Positions 1-7,634 are shown, counted from the stretch's first letter. The stretch is 13,053 nucleotides of DNA from DASYSA01 sp036003885 (GCA_036003885.1 DASYSA010000286.1:1-13053); one strand, 5' to 3'. The notes: generated by a model not told the origin, from the sequence alone. Translations and numbers: made by a program.

Positions 1-41
1 CCTAAATCCTAGATTATCCTAGATCCTAAATCCTAGATCCT
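1..41. repeat. Degenerate 7-bp tandem repeat (CCTARAT-like) at the window edge
   Basis: Units such as CCTAAAT and CCTAGAT recur about five times between position 1 and 41, with one irregular join (TAT) near 15-17. The array runs off the left window edge, so its full length is unknown. Its right end overlaps the stop codon and last two codons (Arg-Ile) of the acyl-CoA dehydrogenase gene, so the C-terminus of that protein is encoded by repeat sequence. The function is unknown; it resembles a short intergenic microsatellite-like spacer repeat. Confidence 0.7.
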
Positions 42-1190
42 GTACTTCTTGATCAGGTTGCGTGCGATTACCAGCCTTTGAAGCTCGTTCGTTCCTCCGC
101 CGATGATCAGCAGCGGCGCATCCCGATAAAACCTCTCAACCGGAAAGTCCTTCGCGTAGCCGTTGCCGCCAAAGACTCGCATCGCTTCGAGGGCGCATTC
201 CTGGGCCGTCTCGGTCGCGAATAACTTTGCCATCCCCGCTTCGAGATCGCAGCGCTCGCCTCGGTCCTTTTTTTCCGCCGCGGCATATACCAGCAATCGA
301 GCTGCTTCTATCTTTGTTGCCATGTCGGCCAGCTTGATCTGTATCGATTGGTGCTCGCATATCGGTTTGCCGAATGTGCGCCGCTGCTGGGAGTACTTGA
401 TGGCTTCCTCGAATGCCGCCCGCGCGACGCCCAGTCCGCGCGCCGCGACATTGATGCGCTCTGACTCAAGGCCGGTCATCACATGTTTGAAGCCCTCGCC
501 CTCTTTGCCGCCGATCAGGTTCTCGGCCGGAACGCGGAAGTCTTCGAACAGCAACTCGCAGGTCTCCAGACTCTTGTACCCGAGCTTGTCTATGTCACGG
601 CTGATGGTGAGTCCGGGCTCACCCTTCTCGGCGATGAATGCACTCATCCCCGAATATACCGGCTGGGCGTCCTTATCGGTCTTGACCAGCAGAAGCATGG
701 CTTCCGCACGCCGGCCGTTGGTGATCCACATCTTCGAGCCGTTCACGTAGTAGTAGTCGCCTCGCCGTACAGCCGTAGTTCTAATGGCCTGAAGGTCTGT
801 CCCTGCGTCAGGCTCGGAAAGACAGATTGCGCCGCGCTTATCGGCACGCGCCAGCATCGGCAAGAATCGCTCCTTTTGCTCTTGTGTGCCGAACCGAGCA
901 AGCACATCGCATAAGACCGAGTGCGTTCCGAGTATCCCGGCGAGACCCATCCAAACCCGCGAAATCTCTTCGAAGATCATCGCATAGATCGTGTAGCTGA
1001 GATCCTGGCCGCCGTATGGCTCGGGCACATTGGCGCCGAAGAGGCCGATCTCTTTCATGCGCTCGACCAGCGCAGTCGGGTATTCATTGTGGTGCTCCAA
1101 CTCCGAAGCGACGGGTGCGACTTCCTTCTCCAGGAATTTCTTGACCGTAGCCAGAATCAGTTGCTCTTCTTCAGTGAGATTGCGTCCCAT
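33..1190 (-). CDS. Acyl-CoA dehydrogenase (IVD/LCAD-like active-site arrangement)
   Basis: A cytoplasmic FAD-dependent flavoenzyme that would oxidise an acyl-CoA to the trans-2-enoyl-CoA and pass electrons to electron-transfer flavoprotein. At 385 aa it has the usual family length. The helical N-terminal domain spans about 1-120. The flavin/substrate signature CLSEPDAGTDL lies at 123-133, followed by MWITNG at 154-159. The C-terminal domain contains RRTFGKPICEHQSIQIKLADM (about 270-290) and VFGGNGYAKDFPVERFYRDA (339-358). The residue equivalent to the catalytic Glu of medium/short-chain enzymes is Gly365 (in GGGTNELQ). Glu244 in GLESER instead matches the alternative catalytic Glu of isovaleryl-CoA and long-chain dehydrogenases. 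This suggests branched-chain or long-chain substrates, but the substrate is not proven. No Shine-Dalgarno is visible; the start agrees with the family N-terminus. The gene lies 120 bp after a TPR gene, probably as its own unit. Confidence 0.95.
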   Translation of the reverse strand: MGRNLTEEEQLILATVKKFLEKEVAPVASELEHHNEYPTALVERMKEIGLFGANVPEPYGGQDLSYTIYAMIFEEISRVWMGLAGILGTHSVLCDVLARFGTQEQKERFLPMLARADKRGAICLSEPDAGTDLQAIRTTAVRRGDYYYVNGSKMWITNGRRAEAMLLLVKTDKDAQPVYSGMSAFIAEKGEPGLTISRDIDKLGYKSLETCELLFEDFRVPAENLIGGKEGEGFKHVMTGLESERINVAARGLGVARAAFEEAIKYSQQRRTFGKPICEHQSIQIKLADMATKIEAARLLVYAAAEKKDRGERCDLEAGMAKLFATETAQECALEAMRVFGGNGYAKDFPVERFYRDAPLLIIGGGTNELQRLVIARNLIKKYRI

Positions 1191-1199
1191 TTGCGAAAG

Positions 1200-1226
1200 A
1201 CTATCTCAGGGTCGGACGAGTGTCAA
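1200..1226 (-). promoter_or_regulatory. Candidate promoter of the acyl-CoA dehydrogenase gene
   Basis: On the minus strand a perfect TTGACA (1226-1221) is followed, after a 15-base spacer, by GATAGT (1205-1200; four of six matches to TATAAT). Alternative -10 placements with 16-17 base spacers match less well. Transcription would begin around 1193, only a few bases before the ATG at 1190, so the mRNA would be nearly leaderless. That agrees with the lack of a ribosome binding site. The call rests on sequence matching only. Confidence 0.35.
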
Positions 1227-1310
1227 AGTACGTACGATTCGCTATCGAGGTGGGCCCGTACGATGGGTAGTGCCTTGATAGAAGGCGCAGATTGATCATC
1301 TCTGGAGTTC

Positions 1311-2459
1311 CTAAACTGCGACGGAATTGGGTATGCAGAAAACACTTCGGGTTGGATCATCATGCTTGAGTGAGGAATGGTTGGAGAGCTCTGACTTGCT
1401 CGGAGACTTCTGGCCGCCTGCCGGGGCCCGGAGTTTCTTTATAGCTTCACGCAGCTGAGGGGCATTCTCATCATCGGGCGACATTTTCAAGTATCGTTCG
1501 AGCTCATCAGCGGCGCGTTTCCCGTCGCCCCTTTTTTCGTAGAGCCTGGCTCTGTGCAAATGCACGCCGGCCAGTTTTCCCTCGCTCAACTCCTGCGCTC
1601 GTGCCAACTCCGATTCGGCGGCGGCCAATATTCGTTCTCGCTCCGCGGCAGCCTCCCTGGAATTCCAGTCGGCGATTGCGGAGTAGTGATCGAGGAGCGC
1701 CATCGCGCGCAGTAAGAGTATCTGAGGGCTCGACGGGTTAAGACGAAAGGCCTCCGCAAAGACGGCCGCTGCCAGTGCTGGCTTCTTCTGCTTCATCAGG
1801 ACGAGGCCGAAAGATTGATAGACTCGGTCATCTCTTGCGTTGATGCTGCGCGCGCTTTCGAGTTCACCGATGGCCTCATCAAGACGGTTCAACTTCATCA
1901 GCTCATTGCCGAGCGCGAAATGAGCGTCGAAGTATGCTGGAAATAGCTTTATCGCTTCACGCATAGCCGGGATGGCCTGATCGGGCTTGTTCTCTTTGAA
2001 CAGTCTTATTGCGCGCCCGAACTCAGCTTGCGCAGCCTTGGGGACGTTCTGACTGAAGCTGGTCCTGGCAGACAGGGCGTGTTCCGGGGCCCCGGCTTTT
2101 GGGCGAAGTGTCAGTTCGACGCGCATGAATTCGCCGGGCCGGGATGTCGTCAGACGAGTGAGCTCAACGCGTTCGGACAGCGGCTGGTGCCCCGGATCGT
2201 TAACTACAAGGTAAAAGGAAGCGCCGGAGAGACCACTGAAGGCGAAGTCGCCCTCATTGGTAGTTGCCATTTGAGTAATGGGCTGGCCGTTTCCCGTTTG
2301 CAACTCGACGATGACGTTAGGAACTGCACGGCCGTTCTCGGTTCGCACCTTGCCGATGATCGTTGTGCCCTCCGAAGACTGCGCCCTAACCAGGGCCGCG
2401 ACCAACGAGGTGCAACACACCGCGGTCAATAGCAAGCTTCGCCATCGATCGGCCAACAC
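1311..2459 (-). CDS. Exported protein with carboxypeptidase-regulatory-like domain and TPR repeats (copy 1)
   Basis: A protein of 382 aa from a GTG start at 2459, chosen because AGGAGG sits 7 bases upstream. The longest frame starts at 2543 but would translate through the hairpin at 2506-2540, so it is rejected. Residues 1-27 form a signal peptide (RWR, then a hydrophobic stretch, then LVRAQ). Residues about 33-118 look like a carboxypeptidase-regulatory beta-sandwich (GKVRTENGRAVPNVIVEL, GDFAFSGL). Residues about 140-345 hold helical TPR-type repeats with an Ala/Glu-rich insert near 255-290. The tail after 346 is polar and low in complexity. Such proteins usually act as scaffolds or binding modules in the periplasm or at the cell surface, and no enzymatic residues are evident. 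It follows the receptor gene by 110 bp and is paralogous to the protein at 6543-7628. The partner is unknown. Confidence 0.85.
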   Translation of the reverse strand: MLADRWRSLLLTAVCCTSLVAALVRAQSSEGTTIIGKVRTENGRAVPNVIVELQTGNGQPITQMATTNEGDFAFSGLSGASFYLVVNDPGHQPLSERVELTRLTTSRPGEFMRVELTLRPKAGAPEHALSARTSFSQNVPKAAQAEFGRAIRLFKENKPDQAIPAMREAIKLFPAYFDAHFALGNELMKLNRLDEAIGELESARSINARDDRVYQSFGLVLMKQKKPALAAAVFAEAFRLNPSSPQILLLRAMALLDHYSAIADWNSREAAAERERILAAAESELARAQELSEGKLAGVHLHRARLYEKRGDGKRAADELERYLKMSPDDENAPQLREAIKKLRAPAGGQKSPSKSELSNHSSLKHDDPTRSVFCIPNSVAV

Positions 2460-2466
2460 GCTGAAG

Positions 2467-2472
2467 CCTCCT
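2467..2472 (-). promoter_or_regulatory. Ribosome binding site AGGAGG that sets the GTG start at 2459
   Basis: AGGAGG on the minus strand lies 7 bases before GTG (2459-2457). It supports the internal start over the ATG at 2543, which has the hairpin directly inside its reading frame. A TTG follows the GTG immediately and is a second, less likely start. Confidence 0.75.
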
Positions 2473-2505
2473 GAGGTAAGCTGGTGCCGTAAAGCTGAAG
2501 AAGAA

Positions 2506-2540
2506 AGAGTGGTGGAGCCTGTCTTCGGCTCCACCACTCT
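2506..2540 (-). terminator. Intrinsic terminator-like hairpin after the receptor gene
   Basis: Two perfectly complementary 14-base arms (2506-2519 and 2527-2540) enclose a 7-base loop. Read on the minus strand, the stem runs into TTTCTTCTTC, a broken U-tract. It begins 30 bp past the stop of the receptor gene and ends 34 bp before the ribosome binding site of the next gene. It therefore terminates or attenuates receptor transcription and protects its 3' end. The U-tract is interrupted by C residues, so read-through is plausible. Confidence 0.8.
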
Positions 2541-2569
2541 CAAAACAGCCCACGCGAATCCTGGTCCGC

Positions 2570-5500
2570 TTAGAAGGTGAACTTCAAGGCAAACTGGAAT
2601 GCGCGAGGTCCACCGGTCCCGAACACGCTAGTCGTGCGCTGAGTGGGACGGAAGGTGGTGAACTCGAAGCCGGGACCCACGTCATCCTTGGCCGGTATTG
2701 TGGTGTCCGAGACATTCGTGAGGTTCGCAAAGTTGAACACATTGAACACCTCACCGATTACGTCGATTCGCGTGGACTCGGTCAGACGGAAGCTCTTAGT
2801 CAACCTGATGTCCTGCGAGACAACCGAGTCGCCACCCATGCGAGTGTCTGCCGGTAGAAGAGAAAGCTCCCGCAGTTCCGTTCCGTACGGATCAACTGGA
2901 ACTCCTCCCTCAATACGCGCCGCAAACGACCTGCGGTTCGCATTGTAGTCCTGGATGATGCTGTTGAGCTGGTTTACTGACGTGATCTTGCGGCCGATCT
3001 GACCCGCGCTCGCACCCGGCAAGTACGAGAAGAACGAACCAGACCCGGTCAGATCGACGCCGTCGGGCAGGAACGCGCTAAACGGCAAACCGCTGAATAT
3101 CGTCGAAATGAACGATACGCCCCAGTTCCCCAGGACATGTTTCTTGAACCCGGACGAGCTGTTCTTGTAGAACGGCACCTGCCAGACGCTGCTGATCACG
3201 AGTCGATGGGTCCGATCAAGTCCGCCCGGTCCGTACTCCTTGGTGAAATCGTTGCGGTCGGAGATTATTGCGCCGAGGCCCAGCCCGTCACCGCCGAAGT
3301 TCTTGAATCTCGCCAACGTGTAGCTGCCGGTTAGCTGGAATCCGCCAGAGAAGCGGCGGTCCAGCCGCACAAGCAAAGCCTTGTAGGTCGAGAACGCCGA
3401 TGAATCAGCGTACGGGACGCTGAAGTCAATGCTGGGAACTCTGGGCGTGGGATCGCCATTGCGATCGACTGAATCATTGAAGTTTGCGTCGTAGACAAGT
3501 ACCTCGTGTACGCCCTTCCGGTAGTTGAAGTCCGCCTGGAGAAGCATGTTCCAGGGCAGCTCTTTCTGGATACCGATCGAGTACTGCAGCGAGTACGGAA
3601 TCTGAAACTCGGTCGAGAAGAGCGGTCCGGAGGCGGCGTGGAAGCATTCAACTGAAGTCGGGAACGAACAGTTGAATGCGCGCGATTCAACGTCGGCCCG
3701 AACTCTCGGCGCCAACGCCAGAAGGTTGCGCAGCGTTATGTACCCGCTGGCAGAAGCGGGAGTGCTGCCGAACTGACCATTACCGCCAGGAAGCAAAGTG
3801 CTCCTGATGTCGTTTCCGACAAGGAACAACTCCGCCCCGGGAGGGCCAAGGTCGGCACGCTCGAAGAGTCGCAGATTGTCGATGGCGGTATCGTAATACA
3901 TCCCGAACCCGCCCCGAATCACGGTTCGACCTTTACCGCTGATGTCCCAGGCAAAGCCTACCCGAGGCGCGACATTGTTCTTGTCGCGCGGGCTCGGGGA
4001 TGTCCCCTTCCCAAACAGCGGAGCGATCAACGCCGGATGGCCCTGGTCGTGGTTCCAAAGATTGGTGTCATAGCGATAGGCGACGCCAAAGTTGATCGCC
4101 AACCGCGGCTTCACCTTCCAGGAATCCGTCCCATAAAACTGGAACCGGTGGTTTACAGTATTTCCCGAGGAGGTGTTGAAAGGAAGCACCCCGGTACCTA
4201 TACCCATCGTTATGTCGCGCACTGGCGCGTTGAGGAAGTCAGCCTCGCTCGACAGCACCGGCGGTCCAAGGAAGCCTGGGCCGTAGAGCCGGATGCGAGA
4301 AGGCTTGGCGAAATCGAACAGCCCTGTGATTGACGTGCGCTCCCAGTCGCCGCCAAAGCGAATGTTCTGCCTACCCTTGGTCCACACAATGTCATCGCGG
4401 ACCTGGTTCCGATTCTGGTCGGTAACCTGCGGCGTGATGTAGTTTGTTCCCGACCGCCAGTTCTGGTCGGGATTGATCACTCGAATCTCCGGGAAATCCT
4501 TCGTTGCGGGGTCGATCCTGTTGTGGAAGTCATTGAAGTTGTAGCGAATGTCATTGACCAGGTTGGTGTGAAGGGTCCAGGTGTGGCCAAGAACGAACCC
4601 GTCTGAACGGTTCAGGTCGATCTGGTCGTCCGACTGGAAAATGCCACTGGCCGAATCCCTCGGAACAATCCCACTGCCCGACACAAACGGCGCCTGCTGG
4701 TCGTTCTTGTCGTGCGAGTAGCGTCCGAAAAACGTCATCTTTTCGTTGATCGTCCAGTCGGTCCTGGCGGTGACCAGCAACTCGTTGAACGGGTTGCCGG
4801 TGAAACCGCTGAAGCCCGGCAATGTGGAGGATAGGGAATGAATCGCGACAGCATCCTGGTTGTTGTATTCCGCATTGACGAAGAAGAAGAGCTTGTCCTT
4901 CTTGATTGGGCCACTGAAAGTGCCGCCGAACTGCTCTCGGTCGAAGGGTATCTGCTTTCGCTGCGCTTCCGTCGGGACGGCATGGGCATCGTCAAGCCGG
5001 TTCAAGGCGGGAAACGCAGAGAAGCGCGAATCGCGCCAATAGCCGTATCCGTTCCCGTGAAATTGGTTCGTTCCCCCCTTCGAAATCACATTCACCGAAC
5101 CAGTGGCGGATGCTCCGGTGGACAGGTCGAAGGTTGAGATTCCGATCTGGAACTCCTGAACTATCTCCTGTGAGAAGTTTTGAACCGTTGTGCCGACGAT
5201 ATTATCGACGACTGAACCGCCATCGACGGTGATCTGAGTTGAACGACCCATCTGACCGGCGATCGCAACTCCGGTGTAGTTTGCCTTGGTCGGGTCGAAG
5301 CTGGCGCCGTCGACCTTTTCGGCTCCCGGCTGGAGTTGAGCGAGATCGAGGAAGTTCCGGCCGTTCAGGGGAAGGTTGTCGATCTGGAGCTTTCCAACGA
5401 CCCCCGACACTGTGTTTTCCACTCTGTCAATCTGAGTCTCGCCAGTCGCCGTGACGCTAACCGTCTCCGAAGCTCCGCCGATCTCCAGCTTCACGTCGAG

Positions 5501-5830
5501 GGGCACGTTCCCGCCTACCGGTACTACAACGTTCGATATCACCGACGACTTGAAGCCCTGGCCGGTAACTTTGACTTCATAGGTTCCCGGCTGGAGCTGG
5601 CCGATTCGGTACCGGCCGTCATCCCCTGTGGTTGCGGTGCGAGTCGCGTTAGTAGCCGTATTGCGCGCGGTCACAGTTGCATTCTGTACAACCGCACTCT
5701 GGGGATCTCTGACTGCTCCTTCGATAGCACCCGTCGGCTCCTGCGCGGCAAGCAAAGGTGGCGCGACGCTCAACACGATCATGGCCAACGCCAGAACGGT
5801 CACTAGCCAATTCTTACACTGTCTTAGCAT
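2570..5830 (-). CDS. TonB-dependent outer-membrane receptor, Oar/carboxypeptidase-regulatory type
   Basis: A protein of 1086 aa from the ATG at 5830, chosen for AGGAGG 6 bases upstream; a longer frame from GTG 5860 would swallow that site. A signal peptide covers 1-29 (PPLLAAQ). A carboxypeptidase-regulatory-like domain covers about 33-118 (GAIEGAVRDPQSAVVQNATV, GDDGRYRIGQLQPGTYEV). A possible TonB-box-like stretch, SETVSVTATG, lies at 121-130. The plug covers about 130-260, with LPLNGRNFLDLAQLQPGA (153-170), TVDGG (201-205) and VQEFQIGISTFDLSTGASATGSVNV (224-248). The rest forms the beta-barrel (LFFFVNAEY, NNVAPRVGFAWD), ending in ALKFTF with the terminal Phe typical of outer-membrane proteins. 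The family imports ligands using TonB/ExbBD energy; the ligand here is unknown. Two cysteines, C721 and C729, could form a disulfide in an extracellular loop. Confidence 0.93.
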   Translation of the reverse strand: MLRQCKNWLVTVLALAMIVLSVAPPLLAAQEPTGAIEGAVRDPQSAVVQNATVTARNTATNATRTATTGDDGRYRIGQLQPGTYEVKVTGQGFKSSVISNVVVPVGGNVPLDVKLEIGGASETVSVTATGETQIDRVENTVSGVVGKLQIDNLPLNGRNFLDLAQLQPGAEKVDGASFDPTKANYTGVAIAGQMGRSTQITVDGGSVVDNIVGTTVQNFSQEIVQEFQIGISTFDLSTGASATGSVNVISKGGTNQFHGNGYGYWRDSRFSAFPALNRLDDAHAVPTEAQRKQIPFDREQFGGTFSGPIKKDKLFFFVNAEYNNQDAVAIHSLSSTLPGFSGFTGNPFNELLVTARTDWTINEKMTFFGRYSHDKNDQQAPFVSGSGIVPRDSASGIFQSDDQIDLNRSDGFVLGHTWTLHTNLVNDIRYNFNDFHNRIDPATKDFPEIRVINPDQNWRSGTNYITPQVTDQNRNQVRDDIVWTKGRQNIRFGGDWERTSITGLFDFAKPSRIRLYGPGFLGPPVLSSEADFLNAPVRDITMGIGTGVLPFNTSSGNTVNHRFQFYGTDSWKVKPRLAINFGVAYRYDTNLWNHDQGHPALIAPLFGKGTSPSPRDKNNVAPRVGFAWDISGKGRTVIRGGFGMYYDTAIDNLRLFERADLGPPGAELFLVGNDIRSTLLPGGNGQFGSTPASASGYITLRNLLALAPRVRADVESRAFNCSFPTSVECFHAASGPLFSTEFQIPYSLQYSIGIQKELPWNMLLQADFNYRKGVHEVLVYDANFNDSVDRNGDPTPRVPSIDFSVPYADSSAFSTYKALLVRLDRRFSGGFQLTGSYTLARFKNFGGDGLGLGAIISDRNDFTKEYGPGGLDRTHRLVISSVWQVPFYKNSSSGFKKHVLGNWGVSFISTIFSGLPFSAFLPDGVDLTGSGSFFSYLPGASAGQIGRKITSVNQLNSIIQDYNANRRSFAARIEGGVPVDPYGTELRELSLLPADTRMGGDSVVSQDIRLTKSFRLTESTRIDVIGEVFNVFNFANLTNVSDTTIPAKDDVGPGFEFTTFRPTQRTTSVFGTGGPRAFQFALKFTF

Positions 5831-5836
5831 GGTGTT

Positions 5837-5842
5837 CCTCCT
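5837..5842 (-). promoter_or_regulatory. Ribosome binding site AGGAGG for the receptor start at 5830
   Basis: A perfect AGGAGG on the minus strand sits 6 bases before the ATG at 5830. It fixes the start at residue 11 of the longest frame, directly at a normal signal peptide. Confidence 0.85.
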
Positions 5843-6542
5843 AATATTGTCGTAGTTCACTCAGCATCAACTAAAGACCAGCAGTACTGACCGAAACCCG
5901 GCTAATCAAAGTCTTGTCCATTACAGGTACGTGCGGACTGCTCGAATTCACGTCCCAGGGAGCAATGCTGGCAGTCTGAACGCGCAGTTGATTGTATGTG
6001 AGGAGCTTCTTGCGGTGTTCTCCATCGCCATTCGCGGCAGGCCAATCGGGCTGGGACTTCCCGGGTCCGTGCACCTTCGGTATTCAGAGAATTCGCAGTT
6101 CAACACTCCTTACCCTAAAGCCGCTCGCTGGTGATTTCGTTTAGGCGGTTGTAGTTGTTGCAAAAGCCATTCCAGCCTGTCCGGCCGCTGCCTCCAGGTT
6201 AAGCGTCTCGTATTTCAACAATTGAGGTCGTCGGGATCGGGCTTTTCCTTCCCCTTCCGATCTACTCATATGAGATTCTGGATTTTTTTCCAAAAATTTG
6301 AATAAATCTGGATTCGCAGAGGGACAGAAGCAATCCGGCGAATAATTGCCCGCTTCGTAGCCTCGTGCTAGCCGCTATTAATCAAACAGGTCATTTTGGA
6401 CAAGTGCTTACGCAAAAGTCTTCGCTCTCGGTCAAGAGGAACAGTAGCTAATCGGTCTCGGGAAAGGTAGCTCGGGTGGGCCACTGTAAAGCTGTTCACG
6501 TAGCAGCGAACTCAGGCGGGGTATTGATGTCCTAAGCTCGAT
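5843..6542. other. Long intergenic region upstream of the complete receptor gene
   Basis: About 700 bp hold no convincing gene. Frames of 67 codons exist on both strands (5871-6074 minus, 5931-6134 plus) but lack a ribosome binding site and resemble no family I know. An AT-rich block at about 6270-6310 stands out from the GC-richer surroundings. It contains a weak minus-strand promoter match, TTGGAA (6293-6288), a 17-base spacer, then TATGAG (6270-6265), which would leave a leader of roughly 430 nt. The 8-base direct repeat TCTGGATT occurs at 6277-6284 and 6307-6314. No clear terminator for the upstream TPR gene (stop at 6543) was found. The region probably carries receptor promoter and leader sequence, but I cannot place the elements firmly. 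Confidence 0.5.
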
Positions 6543-7628
6543 TCATGGCTTCGCCGGTGGCGCTCCTCGTTGCTCTCTGATTATGCCGCGTATCCGATCC
6601 GCGTCTTTTGCCTTCGGCGCTAGCTTAAGGTACGTCTCGAGAGCCTCGGCGGCACGGTCGCCCTGTCGCTTTTCGATATAGACAGCGCCGAGATACCTAT
6701 ACGCTTCGACACCTTCCTCACCGCCAATGCTGATCGCCTGTTTCAAATCGCGCTCCGCGCCGTCGAGGTCATTCAAACTTAAACGCGCGCGGCCAAGGTA
6801 CAAACAAACGCTTGCCGAGGTTGCATCTTTCGCCATCGCCTTCTGCAGTTCGATCGCGGCTGCACTGTAATCTTTCATCTGCAGCAGCGTAATGCCGTAG
6901 TTGAGCCTGGGGTGGAAGGCCTCGGGCGCGATCTTGAGGGCGTTGCGAAGAGCGTTGGCTGCCTTCTGCCACTCCTTGAGAGCCATGTACTGCACGCCTA
7001 GCTCGTTAAGCGCCGTCATGAAGTTTGGATAGATCGCTATCGCTTCGTTCAGCTGTTCTATGGCTTTCTTCCGGTCGCCGGACTTTGCCGACTCGATGGC
7101 GTGCTTGTAGAGGTCAAGGGCAGCGTCAGGTGCTCTGCCTGCCGACGAGTCAATGGTCCCTACTTTGCCCGGACTGAGATTCGACTTCGCCTTCAAAATA
7201 ATGTTCACCGGCACAACCATTCCCGGGTCGCTTCGTCGCCGTGCGGGAGCGACTATATCTATCGTCTCGACCACGATTTCGAAGTCCTTTCCGGCATCTA
7301 TGTTCAAAGTGTACGACCCGCCTGTCAGTCTTCTGAATGAGAATGCTCCGGTGTCGTCTGACAATTGATACTGTTCGGCGCCGCCTGTCGAACTGCGCAG
7401 CTTCACCTGCGCGCGTCGGTCGAGCCGGCGCCCGCTTGGAAGAAAAATCCTCCCCTGAATAACATTGGTGCCACCGGTTCCGCGGTCGCCAGGATCTGTG
7501 TCGATGCCCCCCATTTGCGCTCGCGCAGACCCGCTGACGAACGCAGTCAGGAGCATCAGGCGTAGCGCGAAAACAAGAAGGGACTCGGCTGAATGTTGAT
7601 GAAGCGAACGAAGCAGCAAGGGAGACAT
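6543..7628 (-). CDS. Exported protein with carboxypeptidase-regulatory-like domain and TPR repeats (copy 2)
   Basis: A protein of 361 aa from the ATG at 7628, chosen for AGGAGG 6 bases upstream; 26 extra upstream codons in frame are rejected. The signal peptide is about 1-38 (LRLMLLTAFVSGSARAQ). A Gly/Asp-rich linker follows at 39-55. A carboxypeptidase-regulatory-like domain spans about 56-147 (IQGRIFLPSGRRLDRRAQVKL, GAFSFRRLTGGSYTLNI). About five TPR units follow from 168 to 340, for example KKAIEQLNEAIAIYPNF, then ALNELGVQYMALKEWQKA, then AALETYL-type helices. The tail is short and Pro-rich (GAPPAKP). The likely role is a periplasmic or surface scaffold or binding protein; no catalytic motif is seen. 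It aligns along its length with the protein at 1311-2459, including a similar last repeat (GDRAAEALETYLKLAP versus GKRAADELERYLKMSP). The ligand or partner is unknown. Confidence 0.87.
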   Translation of the reverse strand: MSPLLLRSLHQHSAESLLVFALRLMLLTAFVSGSARAQMGGIDTDPGDRGTGGTNVIQGRIFLPSGRRLDRRAQVKLRSSTGGAEQYQLSDDTGAFSFRRLTGGSYTLNIDAGKDFEIVVETIDIVAPARRRSDPGMVVPVNIILKAKSNLSPGKVGTIDSSAGRAPDAALDLYKHAIESAKSGDRKKAIEQLNEAIAIYPNFMTALNELGVQYMALKEWQKAANALRNALKIAPEAFHPRLNYGITLLQMKDYSAAAIELQKAMAKDATSASVCLYLGRARLSLNDLDGAERDLKQAISIGGEEGVEAYRYLGAVYIEKRQGDRAAEALETYLKLAPKAKDADRIRGIIREQRGAPPAKP

Positions 7629-7634
7629 GTTAAA

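Noticed and set aside
1..41. CRISPR-like array
   Set aside because: The units are only 7 bp and contiguous, with no unique spacers of 30-40 bp and no cas gene in the window.
163..750. Open frame of 195 codons on the plus strand
   Set aside because: It lies wholly antisense to the acyl-CoA dehydrogenase gene, has no recognisable domain, and is Ser/Arg-rich as expected for the shadow of a GC-rich gene.
33..1190. Degenerate acyl-CoA dehydrogenase because the YEGT catalytic Glu is absent
   Set aside because: Glu244 occupies the alternative catalytic position known from isovaleryl-CoA and long-chain dehydrogenases, and all other motifs are intact.
2460..2543. N-terminal extension of the TPR protein (copy 1) to the ATG at 2543
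   Set aside because: It would translate the hairpin at 2506-2540 and push the signal peptide inward by 28 residues, whereas AGGAGG before GTG 2459 gives a normal signal peptide.
5336..5806. Open frame of 156 codons on the plus strand
   Set aside because: It is antisense to the N-terminal domains of the complete receptor; its sequence has no family resemblance and no ribosome binding site was noted.
5871..6134. Two 67-codon frames, one on each strand, in the long intergenic region
   Set aside because: Both use GTG starts without a ribosome binding site, lack hydrophobic or domain character, and overlap each other.
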